Positions 53,705 through 61,652 of a stretch of 64,000 nucleotides of DNA are shown piece after piece. The position numbers and the translations under genes are program-made. The stretch is from Bacillus sp. ISL-18 (GTDB lineage: Bacteria; Bacillota; Bacilli; Bacillales; Cytobacillaceae). The stretch covers positions 55,127-119,126 of the forward strand of contig NZ_JAGGQG010000019.1 of the NCBI RefSeq assembly GCF_018613415.1, written 5' to 3'. The notes below the pieces were generated by a model. That model was not told where the DNA came from, made no database searches, and saw only the letters and a list, made by a program, of their open reading frames with translations. The number at the start of each line of letters is the position of its first letter. Within the stretch, counting starts at the first letter, position 1.

Positions 53705-54175
53705 TTACTGTTCAATATTTCTGCACAAATTCGCCATTTCAATGGCTGATACTGCCGAATCCCAACCCTTATTTCCAGCTTTCGTTCCGGCACGTTCAAT
53801 TGCCTGCTCGATTGAATCTGTAGTAAGAACGCCAAATATGACAGGAATCCCGCTTGCTAATGCAGTTGCATTTATTCCCTTAGCCGCTTCGTTACAAACA
53901 TAATCAAAATGTGGTGTGGCACCGCGGATTACCGTTCCAAGGGTGATAACCGCATCATACTTTTTACTGAATGCCATTTTTTGAGCAATCAGCGGTAGTT
54001 CAAATGCGCCCGGAACCCAAGCGATATCTACGTCAGATTCGCTTACACCATGACGTTTTAACGCATCCTGCGCCCCATCTAATAATTTACCAGTAATAAA
54101 CTCATTAAATCTCCCGACTACAATTCCAACTTTTAACCCAGTCCCTACTAAATTACCTTCAAAAATATTTGTCAT
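53705..54175 (-). CDS. ribH: 6,7-dimethyl-8-ribityllumazine synthase
   Basis: 156 residues from ATG 54175 behind TTGGAGG. Condenses the butanone phosphate made by RibB with the ribitylamino-uracil to give lumazine. Motifs: VVGRFNEFIT near 19, PGAFELPL near 55, GTVIRGATPHFDYV near 76 with the catalytic His, and GVLTTDSIEQAIERAG near 111. Forms icosahedral shells in Bacillus. Last gene of the rib operon, 25 bases after ribB. Confidence 0.95.
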   Translation of the reverse strand: MTNIFEGNLVGTGLKVGIVVGRFNEFITGKLLDGAQDALKRHGVSESDVDIAWVPGAFELPLIAQKMAFSKKYDAVITLGTVIRGATPHFDYVCNEAAKGINATALASGIPVIFGVLTTDSIEQAIERAGTKAGNKGWDSAVSAIEMANLCRNIEQ

Positions 54176-54200
54176 GTTGATTTCCTCCAAGATTCGTTAT

Positions 54201-54833
54201 TTATTTTTCAGCCTTCGTTTTTGACGGGCTTTCTTTTTTGGTTCGATACTCAATCAATGCTTCAATGGTAATCATTTTTAGATTCAATTGATCAGCTAAT
54301 TTGCGAAGCTGTGGTACCCGTGCCATTGTGCCATCTTCATTCATGATTTCACAAATTACTCCGGCAGGTTTGGCTCCACATAATCTGGCTAGGTCGACGG
54401 CAGCTTCTGTATGTCCGTTTCTCACTAAGACACCGCCTTTTTTCGCCATAAGCGGAAACATATGTCCAGGCCTTTTAAAATCCTCCGCTTTTGCATCTGG
54501 GTCGAGTAAACTTAACACCGTGGCCGAACGTTCATAAGCCGATATTCCGGTCGTTGAAAATTTATGATCAATACTGACAGTAAAAGCCGTTCCATGATAG
54601 TCTGTATTGTGTTCAACCATTGGCTGTAACTCCAGTTTCTTCGCTAATTCTTCCTCTATAGGTACACAGACTAACCCTCTGCCATGCGTAACCATAAGGT
54701 TAATAACAGCTGGTGTTGCTTTTTCAGCCAAGGCAATAAAATCCCCTTCATTTTCCCTGTCTTCATCATCACAAACGATAATGACTTTTCCTTCTTTTAA
54801 ATCCGTTAGGGCTTCCTCTATTGAATCGAACAT
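54201..54833 (-). CDS. ribB: 3,4-dihydroxy-2-butanone 4-phosphate synthase, RibB domain only
   Basis: 210 residues from ATG 54833 behind AGGAGTG. Converts ribulose 5-phosphate to dihydroxybutanone phosphate plus formate. Motifs: DDEDRENEGD near 22-31 (metal and substrate), THGRGLVCVP near 51, RPGHMFPL near 122 and RNGHTEAAVDLA near 138. In B. subtilis the protein is a RibB-RibA fusion of about 398 residues. Here it stops at the domain border (IEYRTKKESPSKTKAEK), with no trace of the GTP cyclohydrolase II part before ribH. The first pathway enzyme must come from elsewhere. Confidence 0.93.
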   Translation of the reverse strand: MFDSIEEALTDLKEGKVIIVCDDEDRENEGDFIALAEKATPAVINLMVTHGRGLVCVPIEEELAKKLELQPMVEHNTDYHGTAFTVSIDHKFSTTGISAYERSATVLSLLDPDAKAEDFKRPGHMFPLMAKKGGVLVRNGHTEAAVDLARLCGAKPAGVICEIMNEDGTMARVPQLRKLADQLNLKMITIEALIEYRTKKESPSKTKAEK

Positions 54834-54860
54834 CTTATCACTCCTTTTCTTTTTCAATCA

Positions 54861-55520
54861 TTAATAAAATCCGTTTTCTTCTAAGAAGCTTTGAGTAAGC
54901 CCAGTTTTTTTCTGCTCCTTTGACTGATTGCCAATGTTATTGATAAAATTGCCGACATATTTGCCAATCATATCGCATTCTAAATTGACGATATCACCTG
55001 AGCCCTTTAAGCCAATTACAGATTCGGATAAAGTATGTGGAATCAGCGAAAGGGTAAAACTTGTGTCTGACACTTCAAATACCGTTAAGCTTGTCCCGTC
55101 TACCGCGACAGATCCGCGTACAATCACATATCTCAGCACTTCAGGATCAGCCTCAATTTCATAATAAACTGCATTTTCCAGGGCTTGTTTTCTTTTGATC
55201 ATTCCAGTACCATCGATATGACCCGAGACAAAATGCCCTCCAAATCGGCCGCCAGCTGCCATTGCTCTCTCAAGATTGACCCTTGTACCACTTTGGACAT
55301 GATTTAGGCTGGTTGCTTTGACTGTTTCCGGCATGACATCCACTGTAAACTGCCTATTAGAAAAAGAAGTAACCGTCAGGCAAACACCATTTACAGAGAT
55401 GCTGTCACCAAGATGTATATCCTGTAGTATCTTTTCCGCTTCTATTGTTAATACATACGAATTTGCCGCTCGCTGGATCTTTGCCACTTTACCTATTTCC
55501 TCAATGATTCCAGTAAACAT
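54861..55520 (-). CDS. ribE: Riboflavin synthase alpha subunit
   Basis: 219 residues from ATG 55520 behind AAGGAGAAG. Dismutates two lumazines to riboflavin. Two lumazine-binding repeats (about 1-95 and 96-190): MFTGIIEEIG, SVNGVCLTVT, then GGHFVSGHIDGTG and SVAVDGTSLTVFEV. The C-terminal extension is the usual trimerisation helix. First gene of the operon, directly after the FMN riboswitch and terminator; no ribD precedes it. Confidence 0.95.
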   Translation of the reverse strand: MFTGIIEEIGKVAKIQRAANSYVLTIEAEKILQDIHLGDSISVNGVCLTVTSFSNRQFTVDVMPETVKATSLNHVQSGTRVNLERAMAAGGRFGGHFVSGHIDGTGMIKRKQALENAVYYEIEADPEVLRYVIVRGSVAVDGTSLTVFEVSDTSFTLSLIPHTLSESVIGLKGSGDIVNLECDMIGKYVGNFINNIGNQSKEQKKTGLTQSFLEENGFY

Positions 55521-55602
55521 TATTCTTCTCCTTACTTTTGCTTGCCGTTTTCTACTATCTTTTAACACGACTATAAAATCTAAACTCCTTCAGAGTATAA
55601 AA

Positions 55603-55636
55603 AAGACCCTAAAGAAACGAATTTCTTTAGGGTCTT
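55603..55636 (-). terminator. FMN-riboswitch terminator
   Basis: AAGACCCTAAAGAAA / TTTCTTTAGGGTCTT, a perfect 15-bp stem with four-base loop followed by a T run on the minus strand, between the aptamer and ribE. Confidence 0.9.
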
Positions 55637-55706
55637 AAAAATGACAATAGGAAATAAAGGGTATTGATAGGCCTATTTTCTGCTCTATCCATTACCCACC
55701 ATTTTA

Positions 55707-55852
55707 TCCTTCTCCCATCCAGACTTTAACTGTCGGCCCTGGAGTTTCACCAGATCCACCGTTTAACTTATGGTTAAACGGGTCACGGACTAAGAAGCAA
55801 TCGCTTCATCACCGCCGGTTAGGAATTTCACCTGACCCCGAAGGAAATATTT
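55707..55852 (-). promoter_or_regulatory. FMN riboswitch (RFN element)
   Basis: Minus strand shows the RFN series: CTTCGGGGTCAGGTGAAATT, ACCGGCGGTGATG, TTAGTCCGTGACCC, GGTGGATCTGGTGAAACTCC and GGGCCGACAGTTAAAGTCTG with GGATGGGAGAAGG. Regulates ribE-ribB-ribH by termination. A -10 TATAAT lies just upstream, at about 55872-55877. Confidence 0.96.
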
Positions 55853-55970
55853 AGCTTTGTTTGTTATGTTATTATACTAAATGGAAATAGTAAAGGGAAA
55901 TGCTCCGATTTAAAAATTAAAGTCATGACACACTTGATTTTAGTAACCTTGTTTAAAAACTCCTTCATCA

Positions 55971-56441
55971 CTATAACTTATAGGTTTTAACCGGTAAACA
56001 GATCTCAAAATACAAGTCCCCAGAGCTATTTTGCTGCTTATGTTCTTCTTTAAAAATTTCTAACCCTAAGGCATGGTGATCCTGTTCATAACCATATTCT
56101 TTCATCCAAGTGATCAGCTGTCGATATGTATTTGCTACCTCATTCAAGCTTCCTTTATGGGTTGTACACACATAGTTTTTTCTCGGAATGGAGAATCCCA
56201 CCATACCATCCGGTACATTCTCAATTTCCCCAACAGGTTTTGTAACATAATAAGTTAACTCTGTCTCCCTGCTATGAAACGGTGCAATCACCACCGGTTC
56301 ATTGGTCAGGCATGAGACTTCCTCTTTCCGATCCTCCATTTTAAGAAAAAGATTTGGGATTGATTTTGCTTCAGAGAAGGTACCTGTCCAAGGTATACCA
56401 ACTACTTTTAGTTCTTCTTTCTCTATCACCTTAATACTCAC
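55971..56441 (-). CDS. GyrI-like / AraC effector-binding-domain protein
   Basis: 156 residues with the repeated beta fold of the GyrI-like small-molecule-binding family; VIEKEELKVVGIPWTGTF at the start and GLEIFKEEH near 125. Such stand-alone domains bind drugs or hydrophobic compounds, sometimes as accessory regulators. No DNA-binding domain. Neighbours give no clue. Confidence 0.78.
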   Translation of the reverse strand: MSIKVIEKEELKVVGIPWTGTFSEAKSIPNLFLKMEDRKEEVSCLTNEPVVIAPFHSRETELTYYVTKPVGEIENVPDGMVGFSIPRKNYVCTTHKGSLNEVANTYRQLITWMKEYGYEQDHHALGLEIFKEEHKQQNSSGDLYFEICLPVKTYKL

Positions 56442-56553
56442 TTTGAAGACCCCCTTTTTTTACTCATCCTATTTCTATAATTCGAATAATATCCATGAAT
56501 TCCTTCTTAAATCATTCGACCTTCACAAAAAATTTTTCTACAAAAATTCTTTT

Positions 56554-56883
56554 TTATAGATTTGTTTTTCCTACAATTGTTTTTTCAGATATATCTCCAT
56601 TTTCGATTGTTAATCCCGCATAGGACAATCCTTGAAGTTCCTTCCAAACTGTTCGTTTTTCTTGATCACTTTGGTTTACAATTTGGTCGTATGATATCTT
56701 ATATGGAACATAGGACATCTTCATTTCTTCATTATCAATATCAACATGAAGAATTCCTGTTTGAGCTGCGTTCCCTTTTATATAATTGGGGAATAAAAAG
56801 TTTCCTAGCGAATAGGCAATTGGCTTCCCTTTGTAGTATTCAAATCCTTGGAGCACATGGGGATGACTGCCAATTACCCCGTC
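56554..56883 (-). pseudogene. Remnant of a CapA-family (PGA synthesis / metallophosphatase) gene
   Basis: Only the C-terminal part remains. Reading from 56883: DGVIGSHPHVLQGFEYYKGK and KPIAYSLGNFLFPNYIKG, the classic last metal-binding segment of CapA-like enzymes, followed by about 75 divergent residues to the stop. Upstream in the same frame the similarity ends and an in-frame stop lies at 56917-56919. The N-terminal catalytic two-thirds of the gene is missing. No start codon with a ribosome site is seen. Confidence 0.8.
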
Positions 56884-57007
56884 TGGGCACTTGGGTTTGA
56901 TCGAAAGGTATATTGCTTAGACATGAAAGCAATTTCCTCCTATCTGAGAACTATTGTAATCAGGAGGACGTAAAAATGCTGTCAGAATTTGTTGAAAAAA
57001 TAAAAAA

Positions 57008-57034
57008 CAGGCTGTTCCCCTAAAGAACAGCCTG
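57008..57034 (-). terminator. Terminator after catalase
   Basis: CAGGCTGTTC / GAACAGCCTG, 10-bp perfect stem with a seven-base loop, eight bases past the catalase stop and followed by T-rich sequence. Confidence 0.85.
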
Positions 57035-57042
57035 CATTCGAT

Positions 57043-58503
57043 TTACTTTACTTCCTGCGGTATAGCCAATCCCAATCCTTTGGCAATTCGCTCGCCATAT
57101 TCTGGATCTGCTTTATAGAAATGCTGAATTTGAAGCAATTTGATATCCTCTCGCTCGACCGGTTTCATCGCCCCGACAATTGTATCGACTAATCGAGTTC
57201 TTTCCTCTTCAGACATTAAGCGGTATAGATCACCAGTTTGCGTATAATGGTCATCATGGTCGTAGGCAACTTGTGCTGCAGCACCTGTCACCTCAAATGC
57301 AGTTTGACGATGTTGGGCAGCTTCTTTAGGACCGCCATAACTGTTAGGCTCATAATAAACGGAGCCGCCGCCATTATTGTCGAACCGCATCGCACCATCA
57401 CGCTGATAGTTATTCACTTCTGCCTTTGGACGGTTGATAGGCAGGAGGTTATGGTTAGGACCTACACGGTAACGATGAGCATCAGAGTAGGCAAATAATC
57501 GGCCTTGAAGCATTTTATCAGGTGAAGCCTCTACTCCGGGTACCATTGTTCCAGGCGAGAAGGTTGCCTGCTCAACCTCGGCAAAATAGTTCTCCGGGTT
57601 GCGGTTTAGAACCATTCTGCCGACCTCAATTAAAGGATAATCTTTATGAGACCAGACTTTTGTGACATCAAATGGATCAAATCGATACGTATTGGCATCT
57701 TCAAATGGCATAATTTGAACATGAAGCCTCCATGCTGGAAAGTCACCATTCTCAATAGCATTAAATAAATCCTCCGTATGATAATCCGGATTTTCTCCAG
57801 CTAATTTTGCCGCCACGTCCGCAGACATATTTTTAACACCTTGTTCACTCTTAAAGTGGTATTTCACCCAGACCGCTTCACCATTCTCATTTACCCATTT
57901 AAATGTATGGCTGCCGTAACCATTCATATGACGCAATGTTGCCGGAAGACCACGGTCACCCATTAGATATGTTACTTGGTGTAAGGATTCAGGCGATAGT
58001 GACCAGAAATCCCAAACCGCATTCGGATTTTTCAAATGCGTTTTTGGATCTCTTTTTTGCGTATGAATGAAGTCAGGAAACTTGATCGCATCACGAATAA
58101 AGAAGATAGGTGTATTATTTCCTACCAAGTCATAGTTCCCTTCCTCTGTGTAAAACTTTACGGCAAAACCACGCGGGTCACGGACCGTGTCAGCTGAACC
58201 CAGTTCACCAGCAACCGTAGAGAAGCGGATAAACATTGGCGTGCGTTTGCCGACCCCATTAAACAATTTTGCTTTTGTAAATTTCGACATATCCCTTGTC
58301 ACTTCAAAATAACCATGTGCACCGGCACCCTTAGCATGAACCACGCGCTCAGGGACCCGTTCACGGTTAAAATGAGCTAATTTCTCCAGTAAGTGAACAT
58401 CTTGAATTAAGGTTGGCCCTCGTGAACCAGCTGTCATGGAATTTTGATTATCTCCTACAGGGGCACCTGTTCCTGTTGTTAACTGCTTGTTTGTCTTACT
58501 CAT
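57043..58503 (-). CDS. katA: Haem catalase (small-subunit, clade 3 type)
   Basis: 486 residues, usual length. Decomposes hydrogen peroxide in the cytosol. Distal His in RVVHAKGAGAHGYFEV near 55, distal Asn in VGNNTPIFFIRDAIKFPDF near 125, and proximal haem Tyr in RLFAYSDAHRYRVGPNHNLLPIN near 335. NADPH-binding-type residues are present. Preceded by a promoter with a PerR-box-like site. Confidence 0.95.
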   Translation of the reverse strand: MSKTNKQLTTGTGAPVGDNQNSMTAGSRGPTLIQDVHLLEKLAHFNRERVPERVVHAKGAGAHGYFEVTRDMSKFTKAKLFNGVGKRTPMFIRFSTVAGELGSADTVRDPRGFAVKFYTEEGNYDLVGNNTPIFFIRDAIKFPDFIHTQKRDPKTHLKNPNAVWDFWSLSPESLHQVTYLMGDRGLPATLRHMNGYGSHTFKWVNENGEAVWVKYHFKSEQGVKNMSADVAAKLAGENPDYHTEDLFNAIENGDFPAWRLHVQIMPFEDANTYRFDPFDVTKVWSHKDYPLIEVGRMVLNRNPENYFAEVEQATFSPGTMVPGVEASPDKMLQGRLFAYSDAHRYRVGPNHNLLPINRPKAEVNNYQRDGAMRFDNNGGGSVYYEPNSYGGPKEAAQHRQTAFEVTGAAAQVAYDHDDHYTQTGDLYRLMSEEERTRLVDTIVGAMKPVEREDIKLLQIQHFYKADPEYGERIAKGLGLAIPQEVK

Positions 58504-58541
58504 TCAATCACCTCGTAAACTTTTTTTAAAACTTTTACTAG

Positions 58542-58591
58542 ATTATAATATAAATTCAGTAGAAATCAATACTAAATAATAATTATTATAA
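58542..58591 (-). promoter_or_regulatory. katA promoter with PerR-box-like operator
   Basis: Minus strand -35 TTGATT (58569-58564), 16-base spacer, -10 TATAAT (58547-58542). Just upstream, TAATAATTATTATAA at 58577-58591 matches the B. subtilis PerR box TTATAATNATTATAA at 13 of 14 fixed positions. Peroxide control is therefore likely. Confidence 0.7.
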
Positions 58592-58651
58592 TCTAATAAA
58601 TAATATTAAGTCTAACTTGTACTCACTATTACATTCGTATTAAAAAAAGAA

Positions 58652-58684
58652 GGACGTTATTCCCAAAAATAAGAAATAACGTCC
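58652..58684 (-). terminator. Extra hairpin upstream of katA
   Basis: GGACGTTATT / AATAACGTCC, 10-bp perfect stem with a 13-base loop, followed on the minus strand by CTTCTTTTTTTAAT. It looks like a second terminator behind the cold-shock gene. The space between the two hairpins (58685-58747) holds no gene. Confidence 0.6.
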
Positions 58685-58747
58685 AAAAATTTTATTTGTT
58701 TAGGTTAGATGATGAAAACATTCATGTAGGAAGTTAATTGGAGAAAA

Positions 58748-58779
58748 AAAACAGACCCTCATGGGAGAGAGTCTGTTTT
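58748..58779 (-). terminator. Terminator of cold-shock gene
   Basis: AAAACAGAC / GTCTGTTTT stem with extra inner pairs, 10 bases past the stop codon and followed by T-rich sequence. Confidence 0.8.
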
Positions 58780-58789
58780 GCTGATAGGT

Positions 58790-58990
58790 CTATTGTTTTT
58801 GAACGTTGACTGCTTGCGGTCCACGTTGGCCATTTTCGATTTCAAATGTAACCTCTTGACCTTCATCTAAAGTTTTGTACCCATCTCCTTGAATAGCTGA
58901 GAAATGAACAAATACATCCTCTCCGCCTTCACGCTCAATGAATCCAAATCCTTTTTCACTGTTAAACCATTTTACTTTACCATGTTCCAT
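58790..58990 (-). CDS. Cold-shock protein (CspA/CspB family)
   Basis: 66-residue OB-fold RNA chaperone. RNP1 KGFGFIE at residues 13-19 and RNP2 VFVHFSAI near 26-33 are intact. Binds single-stranded RNA/DNA. The start ATG 58990 follows GGAGG. The upstream leader of about 60 bases is AT-rich, as usual for cold-shock genes. Confidence 0.95.
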   Translation of the reverse strand: MEHGKVKWFNSEKGFGFIEREGGEDVFVHFSAIQGDGYKTLDEGQEVTFEIENGQRGPQAVNVQKQ

Positions 58991-59092
58991 TTTCGTTGTA
59001 GCCTCCTAGCATGTAGCCATATCATAAATTTTGCAAAATAAACTTGCACAACTAGTTTTACCAAGGTGATAACTCTTTATACCAGTAAAATT

Positions 59093-59857
59093 TTAATTAT
59101 CTAGAACCCATTTTTGTATCGCTTTAGCGACCCCATCTTCTTCATTTGAGGACGTAATCCAGTCGGCTTCTTCCTTCACCACTTCTTGGGCATTTCCCAT
59201 TGCTACCCCAAGACCTGCCTCCTTAATCATCATTAAATCATTCCGGCTGTCGCCAACCGCCATCACATTTTTCATGTCAATTCCTAACCTCTCGCAGACA
59301 ACCGCCAGCCCACGGGCCTTGTTTATTCCGGCCGCATTGACTTCTATGTTTTTTAAAGTCGAATTAGTTAATTCAAATTCCCCCTTTGCGGTGAGTTCAT
59401 TTAATACTAATTCCCTTGTTGCGTCATCATCAATCGAAAAACCAAACTTCAACCATTCAAAATTGTGAAGATCCTCTGGTAATTCATTATGCAAGGTCCG
59501 CACTGTATTAATAGCCCAGAACTTGGCTTTATGCTGATGTGAAAGATCCCACATCCACTGGATATGCTCAGGTTTTACGAGGTTTCTCTCGACTAATTCC
59601 CGATTTTCATCCCAAATCTCACTGCCATTTACAGTTACCAAATAAGAGCTGAGCTCTAAGTCATCTGCATGTTCACGACAGGTTAACAATGAACGTCCGG
59701 TACTTAAAACAACGATAACCCCTTTATCTTTTGCGTATTTAATGGCTTGACGATTGGCTTGTGAAATACAACCTTTGTTGTTTAATAAGGTCCCATCCAT
59801 ATCGAGCGCAACTAATTTAATCTCAACATCGCTTTTGAAGTTTTCCATTACTGTCAT
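59093..59857 (-). CDS. Cof-type HAD hydrolase
   Basis: 254 residues. Motif I ALDMDGTLLNN near 18-28, motif II VLSTGRS near 51, Lys in AGINKARGLAVV near 182 and GDSRNDLMMI near 201. Different from the HAD protein at 6301. General sugar or cofactor phosphatase; substrate unknown. Start ATG 59857 behind AAGGGAG. Confidence 0.88.
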   Translation of the reverse strand: MTVMENFKSDVEIKLVALDMDGTLLNNKGCISQANRQAIKYAKDKGVIVVLSTGRSLLTCREHADDLELSSYLVTVNGSEIWDENRELVERNLVKPEHIQWMWDLSHQHKAKFWAINTVRTLHNELPEDLHNFEWLKFGFSIDDDATRELVLNELTAKGEFELTNSTLKNIEVNAAGINKARGLAVVCERLGIDMKNVMAVGDSRNDLMMIKEAGLGVAMGNAQEVVKEEADWITSSNEEDGVAKAIQKWVLDN

Positions 59858-59960
59858 AAACTCCCTTCTCCCATGTTCTTATATAAGATACCACTATTAC
59901 TAGCTTGATTTCAAAAATGATCCCTCATCAGTTTACATAATATAATTATCGTTACAAAAA

Positions 59961-59985
59961 AATTCCTGCTGTCCCAGCAGGAATT
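59961..59985 (-). terminator. Terminator after HesB-like gene
   Basis: AATTCCTGCT / AGCAGGAATT with a five-base loop, then TTTTTGTAAC on the minus strand. Confidence 0.88.
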
Positions 59986-60000
59986 GGATTATAAATAAAC

Positions 60001-60306
60001 TTAATGATGGTGATGATGTCCTTTTGATGGGTTCGTAATCAGCCACTCTTCATTTGGAACATGGAAAAATTGGATCCAGATATCGTCTAGGTATTCATCA
60101 TTTTTATCGAGGATGAAATCTATATCCTTATCCGATTTGACTACTTCGTCATTTTCAGTTGGAGTATCAAGCTTCAAATCATAATGGGCATGATCTCCGT
60201 GCACACTTGTCACAAAAACGCGGAATAATCTGCCTTCTGCCCCAGACTCTTTCAACATCTTTTTCAATGCTTTTGCCGCATGTCGATTAACTTTTACCTT
60301 CATCAT
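60001..60306 (-). CDS. HesB/IscA-like protein with natural C-terminal His tail
   Basis: 101 residues. The N-terminal VNRHAAKALKKMLKESGAEGRLFRVFV pattern is that of the HesB/IscA-like fold (YneR/YqkB-type proteins of Bacillus). None of the Fe-S-binding cysteines of true IscA is present (the protein has no Cys at all). The end is KGHHHHH, a natural penta-His, with further His at 56, 59 and 61 (HGDHAH). Metal binding other than Fe-S is plausible. Role unknown. Start behind AGAGGAG. Confidence 0.72.
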   Translation of the reverse strand: MMKVKVNRHAAKALKKMLKESGAEGRLFRVFVTSVHGDHAHYDLKLDTPTENDEVVKSDKDIDFILDKNDEYLDDIWIQFFHVPNEEWLITNPSKGHHHHH

Positions 60307-60680
60307 GTACTCTCCTCTATTATGTATTCTGCTTTATTATCCCACGATAGGCTCAAAATAGACAATTTTAAAACCTAAATGAGCTATCATATAGCTAAAT
60401 TGGTAATTCATTTCCCTTTTTCCATTCCATTTCCAGATTAGCATTTTAAATCCTTAACAAATTTGTCACAACTTTTTCAATAAACCTATATAAACATTAT
60501 GGCGAAATTGTTAATATTGTGTTAGCAAAGTTGTTCTGCTAATGAATATTAGTTGAGAATTAATTTAAATTCAATTACTTGTAATTTCGATGTAAATGTA
60601 TTATTCTATTGAAGTTTGTGAATACATTCACGTTGGAATTGTGAACAAATGAACAAATATTTTTGGAGGGAAATACAAAC
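60307..60680 (+). promoter_or_regulatory. qox upstream region with Rex/ResD-like site
   Basis: A 374-base AT-rich non-coding region. At 60616-60633, TTGTGAATACATTCACGT is a near-palindrome resembling the redox repressor Rex site (TTGTGAA-N4-TTCACAA). The same place contains TTTGTGAAT (60615-60623), identical to the published ResD consensus. A further GTGAACAAAT lies at 60641. Either would give respiratory control. No small gene was found here. Confidence 0.55.
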
Positions 60681-61652
60681 ATGCTTAAAAAGAACTATAT
60701 CGTTCCACTTTTGGCTTTATTGCCTGTGCTGCTCCTTAGCGGATGTGATTCAAAAATGCTTGTTTTTGATCCAAAAGGGCCTGCAGCAAGAGAAATTCTT
60801 GACTTAATTAACTGGTCATTAGTCTTTATGGCTCTTGTGGTAGTTGTTGTATTTGGTTTATTCGGATACATCGTTTGGAAATACCGTGCAACACCTGCAA
60901 ATAAAGACTATGAGCCTCCAGAGGAACACGGCAGTACCAAATTAGAATTGATTTGGACTTTTATTCCAATTCTAATTGTTATTGCTCTCACGATTCCGAC
61001 TGTAAAAACGATTTACAAGCTTGAAAAGGTTCCGGCTGGGTATGAAAATAAGAAGCCGATTACGATTAACGTGACCTCAGCTGACTGGAAGTGGATTTTT
61101 AGTTATCCGGAACAAGGAATTGAAACGGTCAATTATGTGAACATTCCTGCTGGCACACCTGTTAAGTTTAAATTAACATCTGCCGGTACAATGCAATCTT
61201 TCTGGGTTCCGCAATTAGGCGGTCAGAAGTATACGATGAATAAAATGGAAACTGAATTGTATCTTACTGCCGATGAAGTTGGAGAGTACTTAGGAAGAAA
61301 CACGAACTTTAACGGAAGAGGCTATGCTGATATGGAGTTTACCGTTGAGGCAAAGTCTACAAAAGACTTTCAAAAATGGGTTAAAGATGTAAAATCTAAG
61401 GCTCCTAAATTAACGGAGAAAAAATACGACGAATTGTTGAAACCAACCCATTTAGGACGTGAAACCTTCGTCGGTACACATTTGCAATGGGTTGACCATG
61501 GACAAATGAACTCAAAAACGTATACGGATCCAAAATTATATGAAGTCCATGGCGTAAAAGGTCAAATCTTTAAGGATGAAGAGCCTTCTACCGAGACATC
61601 AAAAGAAACATCCGATAGCTCGAAAGATAATTCAAATGGAGGTGAACAATGA
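60681..61652 (+). CDS. qoxA: Cytochrome aa3 quinol oxidase subunit II
   Basis: 323 residues from ATG 60681 (GGAGGG upstream). Lipoprotein signal with LLSGC (Cys22), two membrane helices (about 48-70 and 90-110) and an outer cupredoxin domain. The CuA ligands of cytochrome c oxidases are absent, and SADWKWIFSYPEQGIETVNYVNIP is typical of quinol oxidases. The Ser/Glu-rich tail (about 300-323) is disordered. Its stop overlaps the start of qoxB. Confidence 0.93.
   Translation: MLKKNYIVPLLALLPVLLLSGCDSKMLVFDPKGPAAREILDLINWSLVFMALVVVVVFGLFGYIVWKYRATPANKDYEPPEEHGSTKLELIWTFIPILIVIALTIPTVKTIYKLEKVPAGYENKKPITINVTSADWKWIFSYPEQGIETVNYVNIPAGTPVKFKLTSAGTMQSFWVPQLGGQKYTMNKMETELYLTADEVGEYLGRNTNFNGRGYADMEFTVEAKSTKDFQKWVKDVKSKAPKLTEKKYDELLKPTHLGRETFVGTHLQWVDHGQMNSKTYTDPKLYEVHGVKGQIFKDEEPSTETSKETSDSSKDNSNGGEQ

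Noticed and set aside
54201..54833. Frameshift hiding the RibA domain
   Set aside because: Only 25 bases separate the stop from ribH, so there is no room or residual sequence for the missing domain.
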